Source: Talpa occidentalis (taxonomy: Eukaryota; Chordata; Mammalia; Eulipotyphla; Talpidae). Taken from it: a stretch of DNA of 64,000 nucleotides. The notes beneath the pieces were generated by a model. It searched no databases, was not told the origin of the DNA, and saw only the letters and a list, made by a program, of their open reading frames with translations. Location of the stretch: assembly GCF_014898055.3 (NCBI RefSeq), contig NW_023602073.1, forward strand, positions 83,494,678-83,558,677. The letters run 5' to 3'. Both the position numbers and the translations under genes were made by a program. Below are positions 35,186 to 45,711 of the stretch, piece after piece (the stretch's first letter is position 1; each line of letters opens with the position of its first letter).

Positions 35186-35499
35186 GATTATTTTTTTAAT
35201 TGTCTTTGTGATTTGGTGCTGCCGATTACTTCTCTTGATGTATATAAGAGGCAATATGATACAGTATAGTATTATTCTGAGGATTGCAATTTGCTGGTTT
35301 TCCATCTTCCCATTATTTGATTTCTAAATATCAATGTTATAAAGCTTCCACTTTTCCAGTAAATGGTGCTATATGTCAGGGAGAACTATTCTGTAGTTCT
35401 GGGTCTTCAATGGGTGTGTGTGGCGCTTCAATGTGTGTGTGTGAGGTCCTGGGGGTGTGTCTTGCGGGTCATAGGTGTGGTCTGTGAAATAAGTTTGTT

Positions 35500-35779
35500 T
35501 TTTTTTTTAAAAGATTTATTTTATTTATTTATACAAGCACTGGGTACAGTCAGAAGCACGGGAGGGTGAAAGAATTCACCAGAGCCAGAGCAGGAAGCAG
35601 AGCAGACAGAAGGACCGAAGTACACTGCTGAGGGGAGCAGCAGGCGGCAGGAGAGGTCTGCGCTCCATGTGGGACCCTCCTCCAGTGGCCGGGGAGCAGC
35701 CGGGGATCGAACTGGCACTGCTGAGGCTGCAGGCAGCTTCGCAACCCAGCGCTCAACTGCTGCGCCACCGGGGAGGCCC
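35500..35779 (-). mobile_element. tRNA-derived SINE (copy 8)
   Basis: Target duplication GAAATAAGTTTG at 35485 and 35780. Young variant. Head 'gccaccggggaggccc' ends at 35779. Confidence 0.95.
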
Positions 35780-35971
35780 GAAATAAGTTTGCTTTTAATG
35801 AATTCTTATGAGTAGCTAAATGTCAATCAACATTTATAGAGTGCTTTGTGCCAGGCCTTGCTCAAGGCAGAGCTGATTGGAGGGAGAGAAACATCTTGTA
35901 TAAATTACAAGAATCCAGTTGTCTAAAGGAGACTTGGGGAGTGTTGATATTGTATGTCAATGTAAATTTTA

Positions 35972-36247
35972 TTTTTTTTTTAAAAATTTATTTATTTATA
36001 CAAGAACAGGGGTACAGACTAGATGCGCGGGAGGGTGAGAGGATTCACCAGAGCCAGAGCGGGGAACAGAAGAGGCAGAAGGACCGAAGTACACTGCTGA
36101 GGGGAGCAGCGGGCGGCAGGAGAGGTCTGCGCGCCATGTGGGACCCTCCTCTGGTGGCCGGGGAGCATCCGGGGATCGAACTAGGGCTGCAGAGGCTGCG
36201 GGCAGCTTCGCAACCCAGCGCTCAACCGTTGCGCCACCAGGGGAGGC
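35972..36247 (-). mobile_element. tRNA-derived SINE (copy 9)
   Basis: Target duplication ATGTAAATTTTA at 35960-35971 and 36253-36264. Young variant with 'ctctggtggccggggagcat'. Confidence 0.95.
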
Positions 36248-36329
36248 TCTCTATGTAAATTTTAAATAAAGATTTTTAAGTTGGATGATCTAGTTGATAA
36301 ATTCTGACTTTTTTTGTGTATGTGTGTTC

Positions 36330-36480
36330 TGAACCTTCAAAGTAGGTAGTACTGTATCCCATGGAAGAGAAAACAAAGTCAAAGAAAGGGTAATTTTTCC
36401 AATGTCATACAACTAATAAGGGCTCTAACCAGAATCTGAACTCAGAGCTGGCTCCAGAGTCTAACTTATTAGCAGTCAAC
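36330..36480 (-). repeat. MIR SINE relic
   Basis: Reverse MIR: 'agtaggtagtactgtatccc', 'caatgtcatacaactaataa', 'gaactcagagctggctcca', 'gagtctaacttattagc'. Confidence 0.6.
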
Positions 36481-36489
36481 ATATGCTCT

Positions 36490-37891
36490 CTGAGTAATGG
36501 TGACTTATTCATATATATGTCACTAAGTTCAAACAGGAAAGAGGATGATCCAGCCACAGTGGAAGGCAGATGTGTCTGAATGTTAAAGATTAATCTAGAT
36601 AGTAAATGACGTCTAGATCAAGGAGTCACAGAAATCTCTGGTAAATGTGTTACTGGAAGGTTTCAAACAAAATTCAAGTTTATTTTAAAAGTCTAAAATA
36701 GTTTCTTACAAAGAAGAAAAGGCTCCATTGTAGTCAATTGGGTTCATATTAACATAAAAGAGTCATTTAAAAGTATTCTATCTTATTTGAAGTGTTTTTA
36801 ATCAATATTCTGAAATAATATACTTAAGTTGCCATATAAAATTCCTTTTTACATCCTTTAGTAACATAAAAGTGTTCTTTTTCTTATCAACCGACATTTA
36901 AAATGCATTCCTTTCATTTTACTGGGATTTTATATGCCTGTTTAAATACCATGTGGAAATAATCAAATCCCATTATGAACCCAAAATCAATTCAATGCCA
37001 ATTTCAAAGCAGTTTATCCACTTAATATTAGCAGCTATGTACTTTTAAGCCACCAGTTAAAGTTTTTGAGTTCTCTTGTTTTAATTTTGAGTACACTTCT
37101 TTGATGTAAGTTAATTACTTTGGCAGGATTTGGGGTTTTCACCACTGGGAACCAGCCCTCACTGCACCAGGTGGCATGGAAGATGTCTGGGAGGAACGCT
37201 TAATGTTTCCTGGCAGATGATTAGCTTTTTGTCTTTCCTTTTGGGACTTTTATGAACTTTTTTCTGATCATTCAGGCTTAGACTGGAGAGTTATTTCAGT
37301 TTCGCAGAGATTAATGCAGACTCTCCATTAGCCTTATTCCCTTCTAAAATCTTATAAAGGGAATCTGGTTGATTTCCCTTGACCACATTTGTTGAGTTTG
37401 GGCCTCACTGCAACCTCCAACTAACTTTCTTCACCTACTCCTGACCCTGATGCTAGGTGAAGAGACTCTAACCCCTGGGAAAGGTGACACTGATGAAAGA
37501 AAACCAGAAAACCTCTCCAGTTCACCCCAATGAGGCCATGAAAACCCAAGTAAGGATCCTGGAAAGTGAATCACCTGGGAAGCGAAGTATTATTTGATGA
37601 AAAGTTAGCAACGAACGATGTGCGAGGCACTTTAGAACAGAAAACCTCATAGCACCTCTTAAAAAAAAATAACTGAATTACTTTGTATATTATTTTTGAA
37701 GCAAATGACTGTTTGACTTTCAGCAGGGAAGTCTTACCTGCCCCAGACACTGGTTGTCCTCCTTCAGTTTAAGTTTGAAGAGCACCGTAGTCATTGACAA
37801 AGCTCTTTACCTGCACTGTTAGTGTGAGTCTCTCTTCATTGCCCATAGTCCTCAGTCTGTAGGCCTGCTCCTTGTCTCCAGACAAATGTTT
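36490..37891. other. intergenic unique DNA, possible conserved non-coding stretch
   Basis: No gene and no recognised repeat. 36650-37250 is repeat-free with many TAAT and AT-rich words. Conservation cannot be tested here. Confidence 0.35.
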
Positions 37892-38383
37892 TGTTAAACA
37901 AAAAACTGAGCCTTGTTCAGCTAGAACAACAAAAAAGTGGTTTATTTGGGATTTAGGACTGTAGCCCTAAAGACATAGACACAAGAAGACTTTTACTGGT
38001 GTTTTTAGTTATTGTCGGGATGGGGAGGGCTTATATACAAAGAAAGGTCCCATGGTTCACATCCAGGTTCACTATGCAAATTAGGCTAGAAGTCAGTCAA
38101 CTTCTAATTGGTGCAATAATATGTAAACTGGGTGAAGGGTTAAACTATGACTGGTTGAGTTTCAATCCCCAGAGGTCTGTGGCAGGTAGATTTTGTTTCA
38201 ATTTCTTCAACGAGGTAGAATTGCTGATATAGTTCCCAGTATGTCCTTGGTGTATTGGATATGCCTGGACTGGACCTTCAATAGTTTCCTAGTTCTGTTT
38301 TGGTTTTATCCAGACTAAGATGGCTCCACTTTTTTCATTCCTTCCCTTCATACTCCTCTCCCTCCTTGTCAGAGTTTGTAACA
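37892..38383 (-). mobile_element. probable LTR of an endogenous retrovirus, minus strand
   Basis: On the minus strand it starts TGTTACAAAC and ends TTTTGTTTAACA. TATATAAG (plus 38030-38037) precedes AATAAA (plus 37941-37946) by about 85 bp. LTR plan and similar inverted ends, but no target duplication was found, so limits are tentative. Confidence 0.55.
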
Positions 38384-39500
38384 CTTCTCTGGACACCCAT
38401 CCTAATGCTATCTATTCCAGTTAGCTGGCTTTCCATGTTGTTTGTATGTCACTCTACAGAGACTCTGGAAACATTTAACTTTGTCCTTCCCACTTAATGG
38501 TATTTTCCAAACTGGGTCTCATTTTAAAATCAAAAGATGTCATAAATGAACAATACAGAAGGAAAGTTTCAAAAGACTTAGTATTTGGACATGTGAAATT
38601 CTTAAGGAATAAGATTTTCTAAGTAAATAAAAAGTAGCTACTTCCCCCCCCCCCCATTATAAGAGCAATTCATGATCCCTGCAGAAGACTTAGGAAAATC
38701 TGGGGGAAATGATACTATACAAAAACTGCATGTTTATTCAGCACTGGGAGTAGAGTGGTAAACAAGTTACATGATGTCTGTACTCTTGGGGATCCTGTAT
38801 TCTAATAAGATAAACAGGCAACAAAGAAATAGTTGAAGTCAGTAAGTTATTTGAGGAAATAATATAGCACTAAGGAAGAAAAAGTGATGGTTGTGGGGTC
38901 TACGTAAGAAAGTACTTAAGTCTGAATAGGCAGCATTTTTAATGATCAAGCAAACACCTGGTGGTAGAGCATTCAGACAGAGGGAAGAGGAGGCATGAAG
39001 ATACCGAATGGACTTGATTTACTTGAAAAACAGAAAGGCAGCCAGTGTATGTACTGTAGTTGAGTGAAGTGAGCTGGGGTGAGGATTAGGGGAGGAGATA
39101 TGAAAGGCAGACAAGAACAAGGTCATAAACACTTGTAGGTGATGGTAATTACTGCCATTCTTAATCTAAGTGCAATGGAAAAAAGCCTTTGGAGAGTTTA
39201 AGCAGGGAGTAACATGATGCAGTTTGAACTGTAACAGATCACTCAGTTGTGGTGTGGATAATGGATTATATGGGAGAAGAGTGGAAACAATTAGGAAGTT
39301 ATTTCTGTATTTCAGGCATGAGATGATTTGGCTCTGATGTTAGTAGTGGAAGGGAAAAGAACAGATGTATAATACATTTTGGAGGGACAACTGATAGGAA
39401 TTATGATGGATGGATGTGGGAGATGAGGGGAAATATGAAACGAGTGAAAACAAGAATGAACAATTAAGTGAGTAATCACAAAATTTACTGAGATAAAATA
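38384..39500. other. intergenic DNA with an old LINE-like stretch
   Basis: A poly-C tract lies at 38644-38656. About 38740-39450 resembles an old mammalian LINE/LTR fossil ('agtaacatgatgcagtttga', 'cagatcactcagttgtggtg'). I cannot name the family. Confidence 0.4.
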
Positions 39501-40050
39501 TCTTTTATTCCTCACAATAGCCTTTTGAGGTGGGTTCTATTATCCCACTTATCCTATATGAGCCCTCTATTCTATTATTATTGTTTAAAGATTTATGTAT
39601 TTATTTATACAAGAACTGGGTTACAGGCCAGATGCGCGGGATGGTGAGAGGATTCACCAATGACAGAGCAGGGAACAGAACAGGCAGACTGACGAAATAC
39701 ACTGCGGAGGGGCGCAGCGAGCGAGACAGGAGAGGTCTGCTGCACCATGTGGGACCCTCGCCGGCCGGGATCGAACCGGTGCAGAAGAGGCTGTGGACAG
39801 CTTCACAGCGCTGCGCTCAACTGCCTGCGCCACCAGAGGAAGCCCTATTTATCCTATTATTTACATCCCTATTTGTAACCAGTACTTCTCCATTATTATT
39901 CCTTTATCTTTTCTAACCCAAAGAGGAAAATTAAAACCTTAAGTCTATAGGGTAATTTGGCCCTGACATGCAATCAGAAAGCAGTGAGCAGGGACGTAAG
40001 TCAATTCTGCCTGAATCCAGGGTTCATACTTTTATCACTGCTCTAAGATT
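39500..40050 (-). repeat. MIR SINE relic interrupted by a younger SINE
   Basis: Left part 'ctcacaatagccttttgagg' with 'tgggttctattatcccactt', then the SINE at 39583-39845, then 'acccaaagaggaaaattaaa' and 'ctgaatccagggttcatact'. Together these read as one reversed MIR. Confidence 0.6.
39583..39845 (-). mobile_element. tRNA-derived SINE (copy 10)
   Basis: Minus-strand copy with the 'gagcgagacaggagaggtct' / 'gctgcaccatgtgggaccc' variant and head 'gcgccaccagaggaagccc'. Target duplication is weak (CTATT-rich on both sides). Confidence 0.9.
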
Positions 40051-40352
40051 ACTTTCAGTTACCTTGTTAACATTTTATTTCCTTTCAGCTTTAAGATGTT
40101 TTCCCATAATTTAAATAGACCCATGACATAATTTTGTGAATTATCTTTTCTATCAATTATTTATAATAGTAAAGTATTATTAAGCATTCTTCACAACATT
40201 ATCTTCCATGCAAACTATCATTAAGAGAGTAAGCCTTCGCGTACCAGTATATGAGGAAAAGAGAGGCAAATGTTTTCCTTATAGGGGGTAGGGGAGGAAT
40301 GAGAAGAACAAATTTCTTTGATTAACTATTTGTTTCTCTAAGATTTTTACTT

Positions 40353-40353
40353 G

Positions 40354-40393
<40 letters not shown>

Positions 40394-40394
40394 T
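40353..40394. repeat. (TA)n(CA)n microsatellite
   Basis: About 14 TA units followed by seven AC units; likely length-variable. Confidence 0.95.
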
Positions 40395-43220
40395 ATTTGA
40401 AAAATCTGTGCTATTACATAAAGCATCTTGTTGCACATTTTTATATACTGGCAAACTATTTTAATAATTGTTTAATTTTATTCTTCAAAATTACCTCCAA
40501 ACTTTAGTACCTTTCAAGAAAAATCTTTACAGAATTCAGCTCTGAATAGTGGAACAGTCCACCCATTTTTGTATTTGGTTTGGAACTACAATATGTACTC
40601 TACCTCATTGTTTTAGTCTGGATTCCTTGGATTCAAGTGACAGAGACCCAATCAAACTAGTTCAAGTTATAATAACAACACTAATAATAGTTCTCTTAGA
40701 CTGGGTACCTAGAAAGAAGAGTTTGAAGAAAGCAGGAATTTTGAAATCGGGTTTAATTGGGAGATGCAAACACATAGAAGCCAGAGTAGAGAAAAAGGGA
40801 AACTGTAAAGAATGTTTCAGTGGCTGGGGTATACAGCATTACCACTCTGGCTCCTGCTTCGTGTGACAGACTCAGCAGATCTTCTAGGGAGCTCTCCAGA
40901 CAGGTGGCATGGGGAAACTGCCTAGAGCAGTCCAGGCATGTGGGATGGAGGGGGTCACCTGCCTGGCTCCTTCTCATCCCCTTATCATTGATCTGAGTTT
41001 GTTCCCCACGGGTTGACTTCATTTTAATTTCAAGCTGCATTATGAGGCACCTTCAGTGAGTGCTCAAGAAGTTTGGTGAAGCTGCCACACATGGCCAAGG
41101 GGGAGGGCCCTATACGCACAGCCATGGGGGCTTTCTGGCAGGAGGAAAAGAAGGAGAATCTGAAGAGGTGCATAAAATTTGTCTGGTGTAGCAGAATGGA
41201 ATTGGGCAGAGATCTATACTTGGATTATCTTTATTGAAACTTAATCAAAATCTTATGCAGCAGCTATTACGAAGCTTAATTTACAAATGGAAAATTTCCT
41301 GTGGGAAGCTGAATCCAGAGATAATATCTTAGCCAGTATACTTTTCTAGAAAGTATTCTAGAAAGTCTCAGTATCAGGCTCTGATGGTCATACCATGTAT
41401 GTGCCAGCCCTGGGACATTGTCTTTTCCTCCTTTGCATAAAATGACCTAAAATTCAAAGTCCTTGAAGAGCATCTGAATGGCCAAATGTAAGTGATAATG
41501 CCAAGCATGTTAGGCTATAAAAGAGATATTAGTCAAAAAGAGTCTCCGGTGAGACCTAGATTCACTTTCCCAACAGGATGGCATATATTAGGACAGATTG
41601 CTACCTGGGAAGATGGTGGGACATTATAAGGTATAATGGAATACATATTTGGTAGAAAACATTTGGCAAATGTTTCCCACGCCAGTTCATTTTTTCTCTT
41701 GGTTCAGCACACTACTCATCATTGTTGGCTAGTCTATAAATGGGCTATTTTATAAAGTTGTGGACAGCTTTAATTCATTTCAAAGTAAAACATAAATGAC
41801 TTTTCAAGTATCTTCTATTTTGAATTATTTATGCCATTACTTCCTTCTTTTTGAACATTCTAGATCTGATCATGGAAAAAGGACTATAACATAATCATTT
41901 ATCAACAAAACTTTGAGACTGTATTTCTTTATTTACAAACACTTCTATCAGCATCAGTCTTTTATTTGCTACTGTCACAGGTATTATGGAGATAGAGGGT
42001 AAGGGTGGGTGTGATTATTGCTTTATCGATGCTTAAAATCTAATATAGGAAACATAGCATAACATATATAAATATATAACTAAAGGTAAAAGTATGTGTA
42101 TGTGCACGACGGTAGCATGGTTGAGAGCATAACCTGTGCTAATGAGAGAGGAGCTATGTACCATGTGTAATTTAAATCTTGAAAGAATGTATTTGAATTG
42201 TGGTATGACAACTAGTTGATCTATGTCCAGGTTACGTTAACCTAAATTACAACTTTGCTGTCCATTTGTTCCAAAATATAGGACAAAGATTGATTTAGAG
42301 ACTTTATCAGTTATTCTGTGTGTTGTATAAAGATTTTGTCCCAAAGTCATTCCCCTTGGCCATGGTCCTACCATGCTGCCAGGCAGGGGCGGTGCCACAG
42401 TGTTGTCAAATGGCACAGGCTGGCCCGCCTGTCTACTGTTATCTTTCTACTGCTAATGTCATGAAATGCCTCTGGCAGCATAAATAACTTTATTACTAAG
42501 CTGTAAAGCAGAGAAAGTTATTAATATCGTATGAATTGCATTCTATTCAATTTTTTTCTCTAAAGGGGCAAGATCTCACTATATTCTGGAAAATGTACCC
42601 TCAAAACTGCTTACTAGCATATATTGAATGAACTGAATGAAGAAACCCCACTGCAGCTGAAATTTTGATTGGTGGCTTACTTTAATAAGTTCAGGTTTAC
42701 TTCTGAGATGCTCATTTTCTTTAGGAATTCAATTGATTGAGGCAGCCTAACTCTCAGCAGTAACTGTAAGAAATTAGATTCTACTGTGAAGTATAAACAG
42801 GCCTGCGATTGATGATATGACACTCTGAGCATTATCAAGAGGCTGCTGGACTGCTTTGTTGTGGGAGGTAATTGACACTGAAAGCTTTTGAAAATTGAGG
42901 TTTGCAGGAGCAGGCCCAAGTCAATGATGTTTCGTTTCATCTGAGGTATTTAAATAAGACATTGGTTGGCATGTTCTAATACCACGTTACAAAGCCCAAG
43001 TTTAGGAAGATATTAGACTCCTCACAACAGCAGAAGTTAGAAAGGATAAAAATAAAACTTACATCCAGATTAATGTGATTATTCTTTGAGGAACAGAGGA
43101 AGAAAGGCGTCTACAGATACCTCAGAATGAGCTTTGTTTGAAATGGTTTTATTTCCACGGACCATTAATAGACATATGTTTAATCCTCTCCTTTTCTGAT
43201 GGTTAAAGATGGACAGTCCT
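40395..43220. other. intergenic DNA, no gene seen
   Basis: 40600-41180 may be an old unclassified repeat ('caagtgacagagacccaatc'). 41344-41363 holds two TTCTAGAA palindromes. 42330-42960 is a repeat-free block that looks like candidate conserved non-coding DNA. Confidence 0.4.
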
Positions 43221-43260
43221 ATCTTATTCTATTCTATTCTACTCTACTCTATTCTATTCA
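43221..43260. repeat. (TATTC)n pentanucleotide repeat
   Basis: About eight units of TTCTA with two TACTC variants. Confidence 0.95.
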
Positions 43261-43689
43261 TTTAAAAATCTTTATAAAAATTCAGTCTTTTTTTTTCCCA
43301 CAAGTTCACAACATTTTCAACTTTTACTTCCCCAATGACAAGAAATACCTGGTTTGTGATATTGACTTGCTTAGCTTAGGGGTTCCCAGTAAGTGTGCAA
43401 TTCCTGGCTCACTAATAGAGAACAGACTGACATTTTTCTCACCTGCTATCTAATCATCACTATTTATTATTAGTCTCAAACTCCTGCGACACACTTCCAA
43501 CAGATGGTGACCTACAAAGTATTTTACTACCTGGCTAGGACTTGCCACATAACCATGCTATCTGGCCCACCGTGAATATCTCACTACTTGTCTCTATGCT
43601 CTGTTTTCCTTATTCTTAGGCCCCTTCCAATTTTAAATTTGTACATGCACTGTCCTCCAGCAGTAACCAAACATAATGGGGGCTTTAGA

Positions 43690-43998
43690 TCATGCAACAT
43701 AAGAATCGCCACTTACTGACTTTTTTTCTCTACAGCAAATATCTAGTTACCATCCAACATCAACATTTTCCCCTTCCATCCCCCTCTGGTAACCATCATT
43801 CTGTGTCACAGTCTAAGATCTTGTTTTTGTTTTGTCTGTTTGACTGCATTTTCCCCCTATAGTCCACAAATGAGTGAAATTAGATGGTATTTGTTGTCCT
43901 CCTCCTGACTTATTTCACTTACCATAATCCTGTTAAGGTTGTTCCATGTTGTGGCAAATGGCAAGATGTGATTTTCTTTATGGTTGAGTAAGTAGTCC

Positions 43999-44031
<33 letters not shown>

Positions 44032-44360
44032 CTCACATCTTCTTTATCTATTCATCTCAACTGTCACAGGGGCACTTGAGTTATTCCCATATCTTGGCAA
44101 TTGTGAGCAGTGCTGTAATGAACATAGGGGTACATATCTTTTCAAAGTAAGGTTTCATATTTTTCAGGTAAGTACCCAGAAGTGGGATTACTGGTACACA
44201 TGGTAGTTCTATTTTTGAGAATCTCCATACTGTTTTTTTTATAGTGGTTGTTAACAATTTACATTCCCCTTAACAGCACAGGAGGGTTCCCTTGTCTCCA
44301 CACCCTCACCAGCACTTATTATTCATATTTCTTGACTTTTTGATAATAGCCATTCCAACC
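43690..44360 (-). mobile_element. L1 LINE 3' fragment, minus strand
   Basis: Reverse L1 text in order: 'ggtaaccatcattctgtgtc', 'ctgacttatttcacttacca', 'gttccatgttgtggcaaatg', 'cttggcaattgtgagcagtg', 'taagtacccagaagtgggat', 'tgataatagccattccaacc'. A (TG)n (44002-44029) replaces the usual TA-rich stretch. Confidence 0.85.
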
Positions 44361-44605
44361 AAGATCCTATACCTCTAGATCATAGACATGTTGTAAACCA
44401 ATGACATGTGTAGTATTCATTATTATATAATTATTGCGTATAATATTATACACAAAAAATATTGGAACCTTGTTAAGTCATAGTTTTTCCAAAACCCATT
44501 TTTGAATTTGACAATGGCACGGGGATATGATTTCATTATTCTCACTCGTATTTAGTGAAAATATTCTGGTTACTCCCTTGAAAATATTTTTTTCTTTATT
44601 TTTTC

Positions 44606-44678
44606 TCTCTCCCCCCGTGTGTATGTGTGTGTGTGTATGTGTGTGTGTGTGTGTATGTGTGTGTGTGAGAGAGAGAGA

Positions 44679-44718
<40 letters not shown>

Positions 44719-44735
44719 TTTATCATATTTATAAA
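44606..44735. repeat. (TC)n-(TG)n-(GA)n compound microsatellite, copy A
   Basis: CTCTCTCCCCCC, then GTGTGTATG-type TG repeats, then GA repeats, then AAAGAGATTTATCATATTTAT. The same order and the same 3' flank recur at 45594-45711. Confidence 0.9.
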
Positions 44736-44819
44736 TGCCATTCATTAATGCATAATGACATACTGTGCTATAAATTTCAGTATGATATAAATATTAAATT
44801 TACATTTGCTATCCACTCC

Positions 44820-44940
44820 AGTCATCAGAGCATGAGCCTATAAATTCCACAAGAGCATGTCCTTTGGTTTGTCTTGACCATATGCTCAGGGCCTTGCACA
44901 GAGGAAATGTCTAGTAATTTTTAGCGAGTCAACCAACTAC
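44820..44940 (+). repeat. L2-like LINE 3' fragment
   Basis: 'agcctataaattccacaaga', 'gtcctttggtttgtcttgac', 'catatgctcagggccttgca' and 'cagaggaaatgtctagtaat' follow the L2 3' end order. Confidence 0.5.
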
Positions 44941-45593
44941 TTCCATAGTAATCACTTAATATATATAGAAATGGCATCTTTAAGTTTTGCATTATTACAT
45001 TCTTTAGGTCTACATGTGAAAGAACACAACAATAAACTTTAGCAGAAAAGAAAAGATGCTGCTGTGTGACCAATCCTAGAATGGAAGGTGGGTGCCTGTC
45101 TATAGGGGCATACTAAAGACCCAAACTGACAAATTGTCATCTTTATCTCTTATTCCTGATTTGTTCCAGCCTTTCCCATGAGGTGATTCATGGCCAGAGG
45201 GGGCACCTCGAGATTCACATTTCAGTTCTGCATTAGAGAGAGACTACCTCCTTCCTTAGTTTCAGTCTGACTTGAGTTTTTTACCCACTCCAATTGTCAG
45301 AGGATAGGGTCAGGACACAGGAAGTCTTTTATTAAGGACTTGTTAGCTCATGTTTGAAAGTGGATTAAAGAAGAGAAAGTTTTAAAGGGCCATTTCTTAA
45401 ATATTTATTTTAACTTGAATTAATTTGTCAATCTTTTGATGTAAAGCCAAGACTTTTTATTGTCTTGGTGTAGACAATGGTTCGAACTGTTTTCTTCTTG
45501 AGAAAATCAGATCCTTCATGCATCATACTTTTTAACTGTTATTTCAATAAAATGGAGCATAAACTTAAAGATAAAATTTGATTGATGTGACAG
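44941..45593. other. intergenic DNA, nothing recognised
   Basis: Unique-looking DNA between the two copies of the compound microsatellite. Confidence 0.4.
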
Positions 45594-45652
45594 CTCTCTC
45601 TCTCTCTCTCCCCCCCCCGTGTGTATGTGTGTGTATGTGTGTGTGTGTGTGT

Positions 45653-45690
<38 letters not shown>

Positions 45691-45711
45691 AAGAGATTTA
45701 TCATATTTATT
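45594..45711. repeat. (TC)n-(TG)n-(GA)n compound microsatellite, copy B
   Basis: CTCTCTCTCTCTCTCC, a C run, GTGTGTATG-type repeats, GA repeats and AAAGAGATTTATCATATTTAT, as in copy A. Confidence 0.9.

Noticed and set aside
35043..35327. 94-codon hydrophobic ORF
   Set aside because: Starts in reverse-strand L1 sequence and runs into AT-rich DNA; no coding signature.
40549..40866. 105-codon plus-strand ORF
   Set aside because: Sits in repeat-like sequence; no domain, splice pattern or codon bias supporting a gene.
44478..44748. ORFs with Leu-Ser, Thr-His, Cys-Val or Arg-Glu runs
   Set aside because: Direct translation of TC/TG/GA microsatellites.
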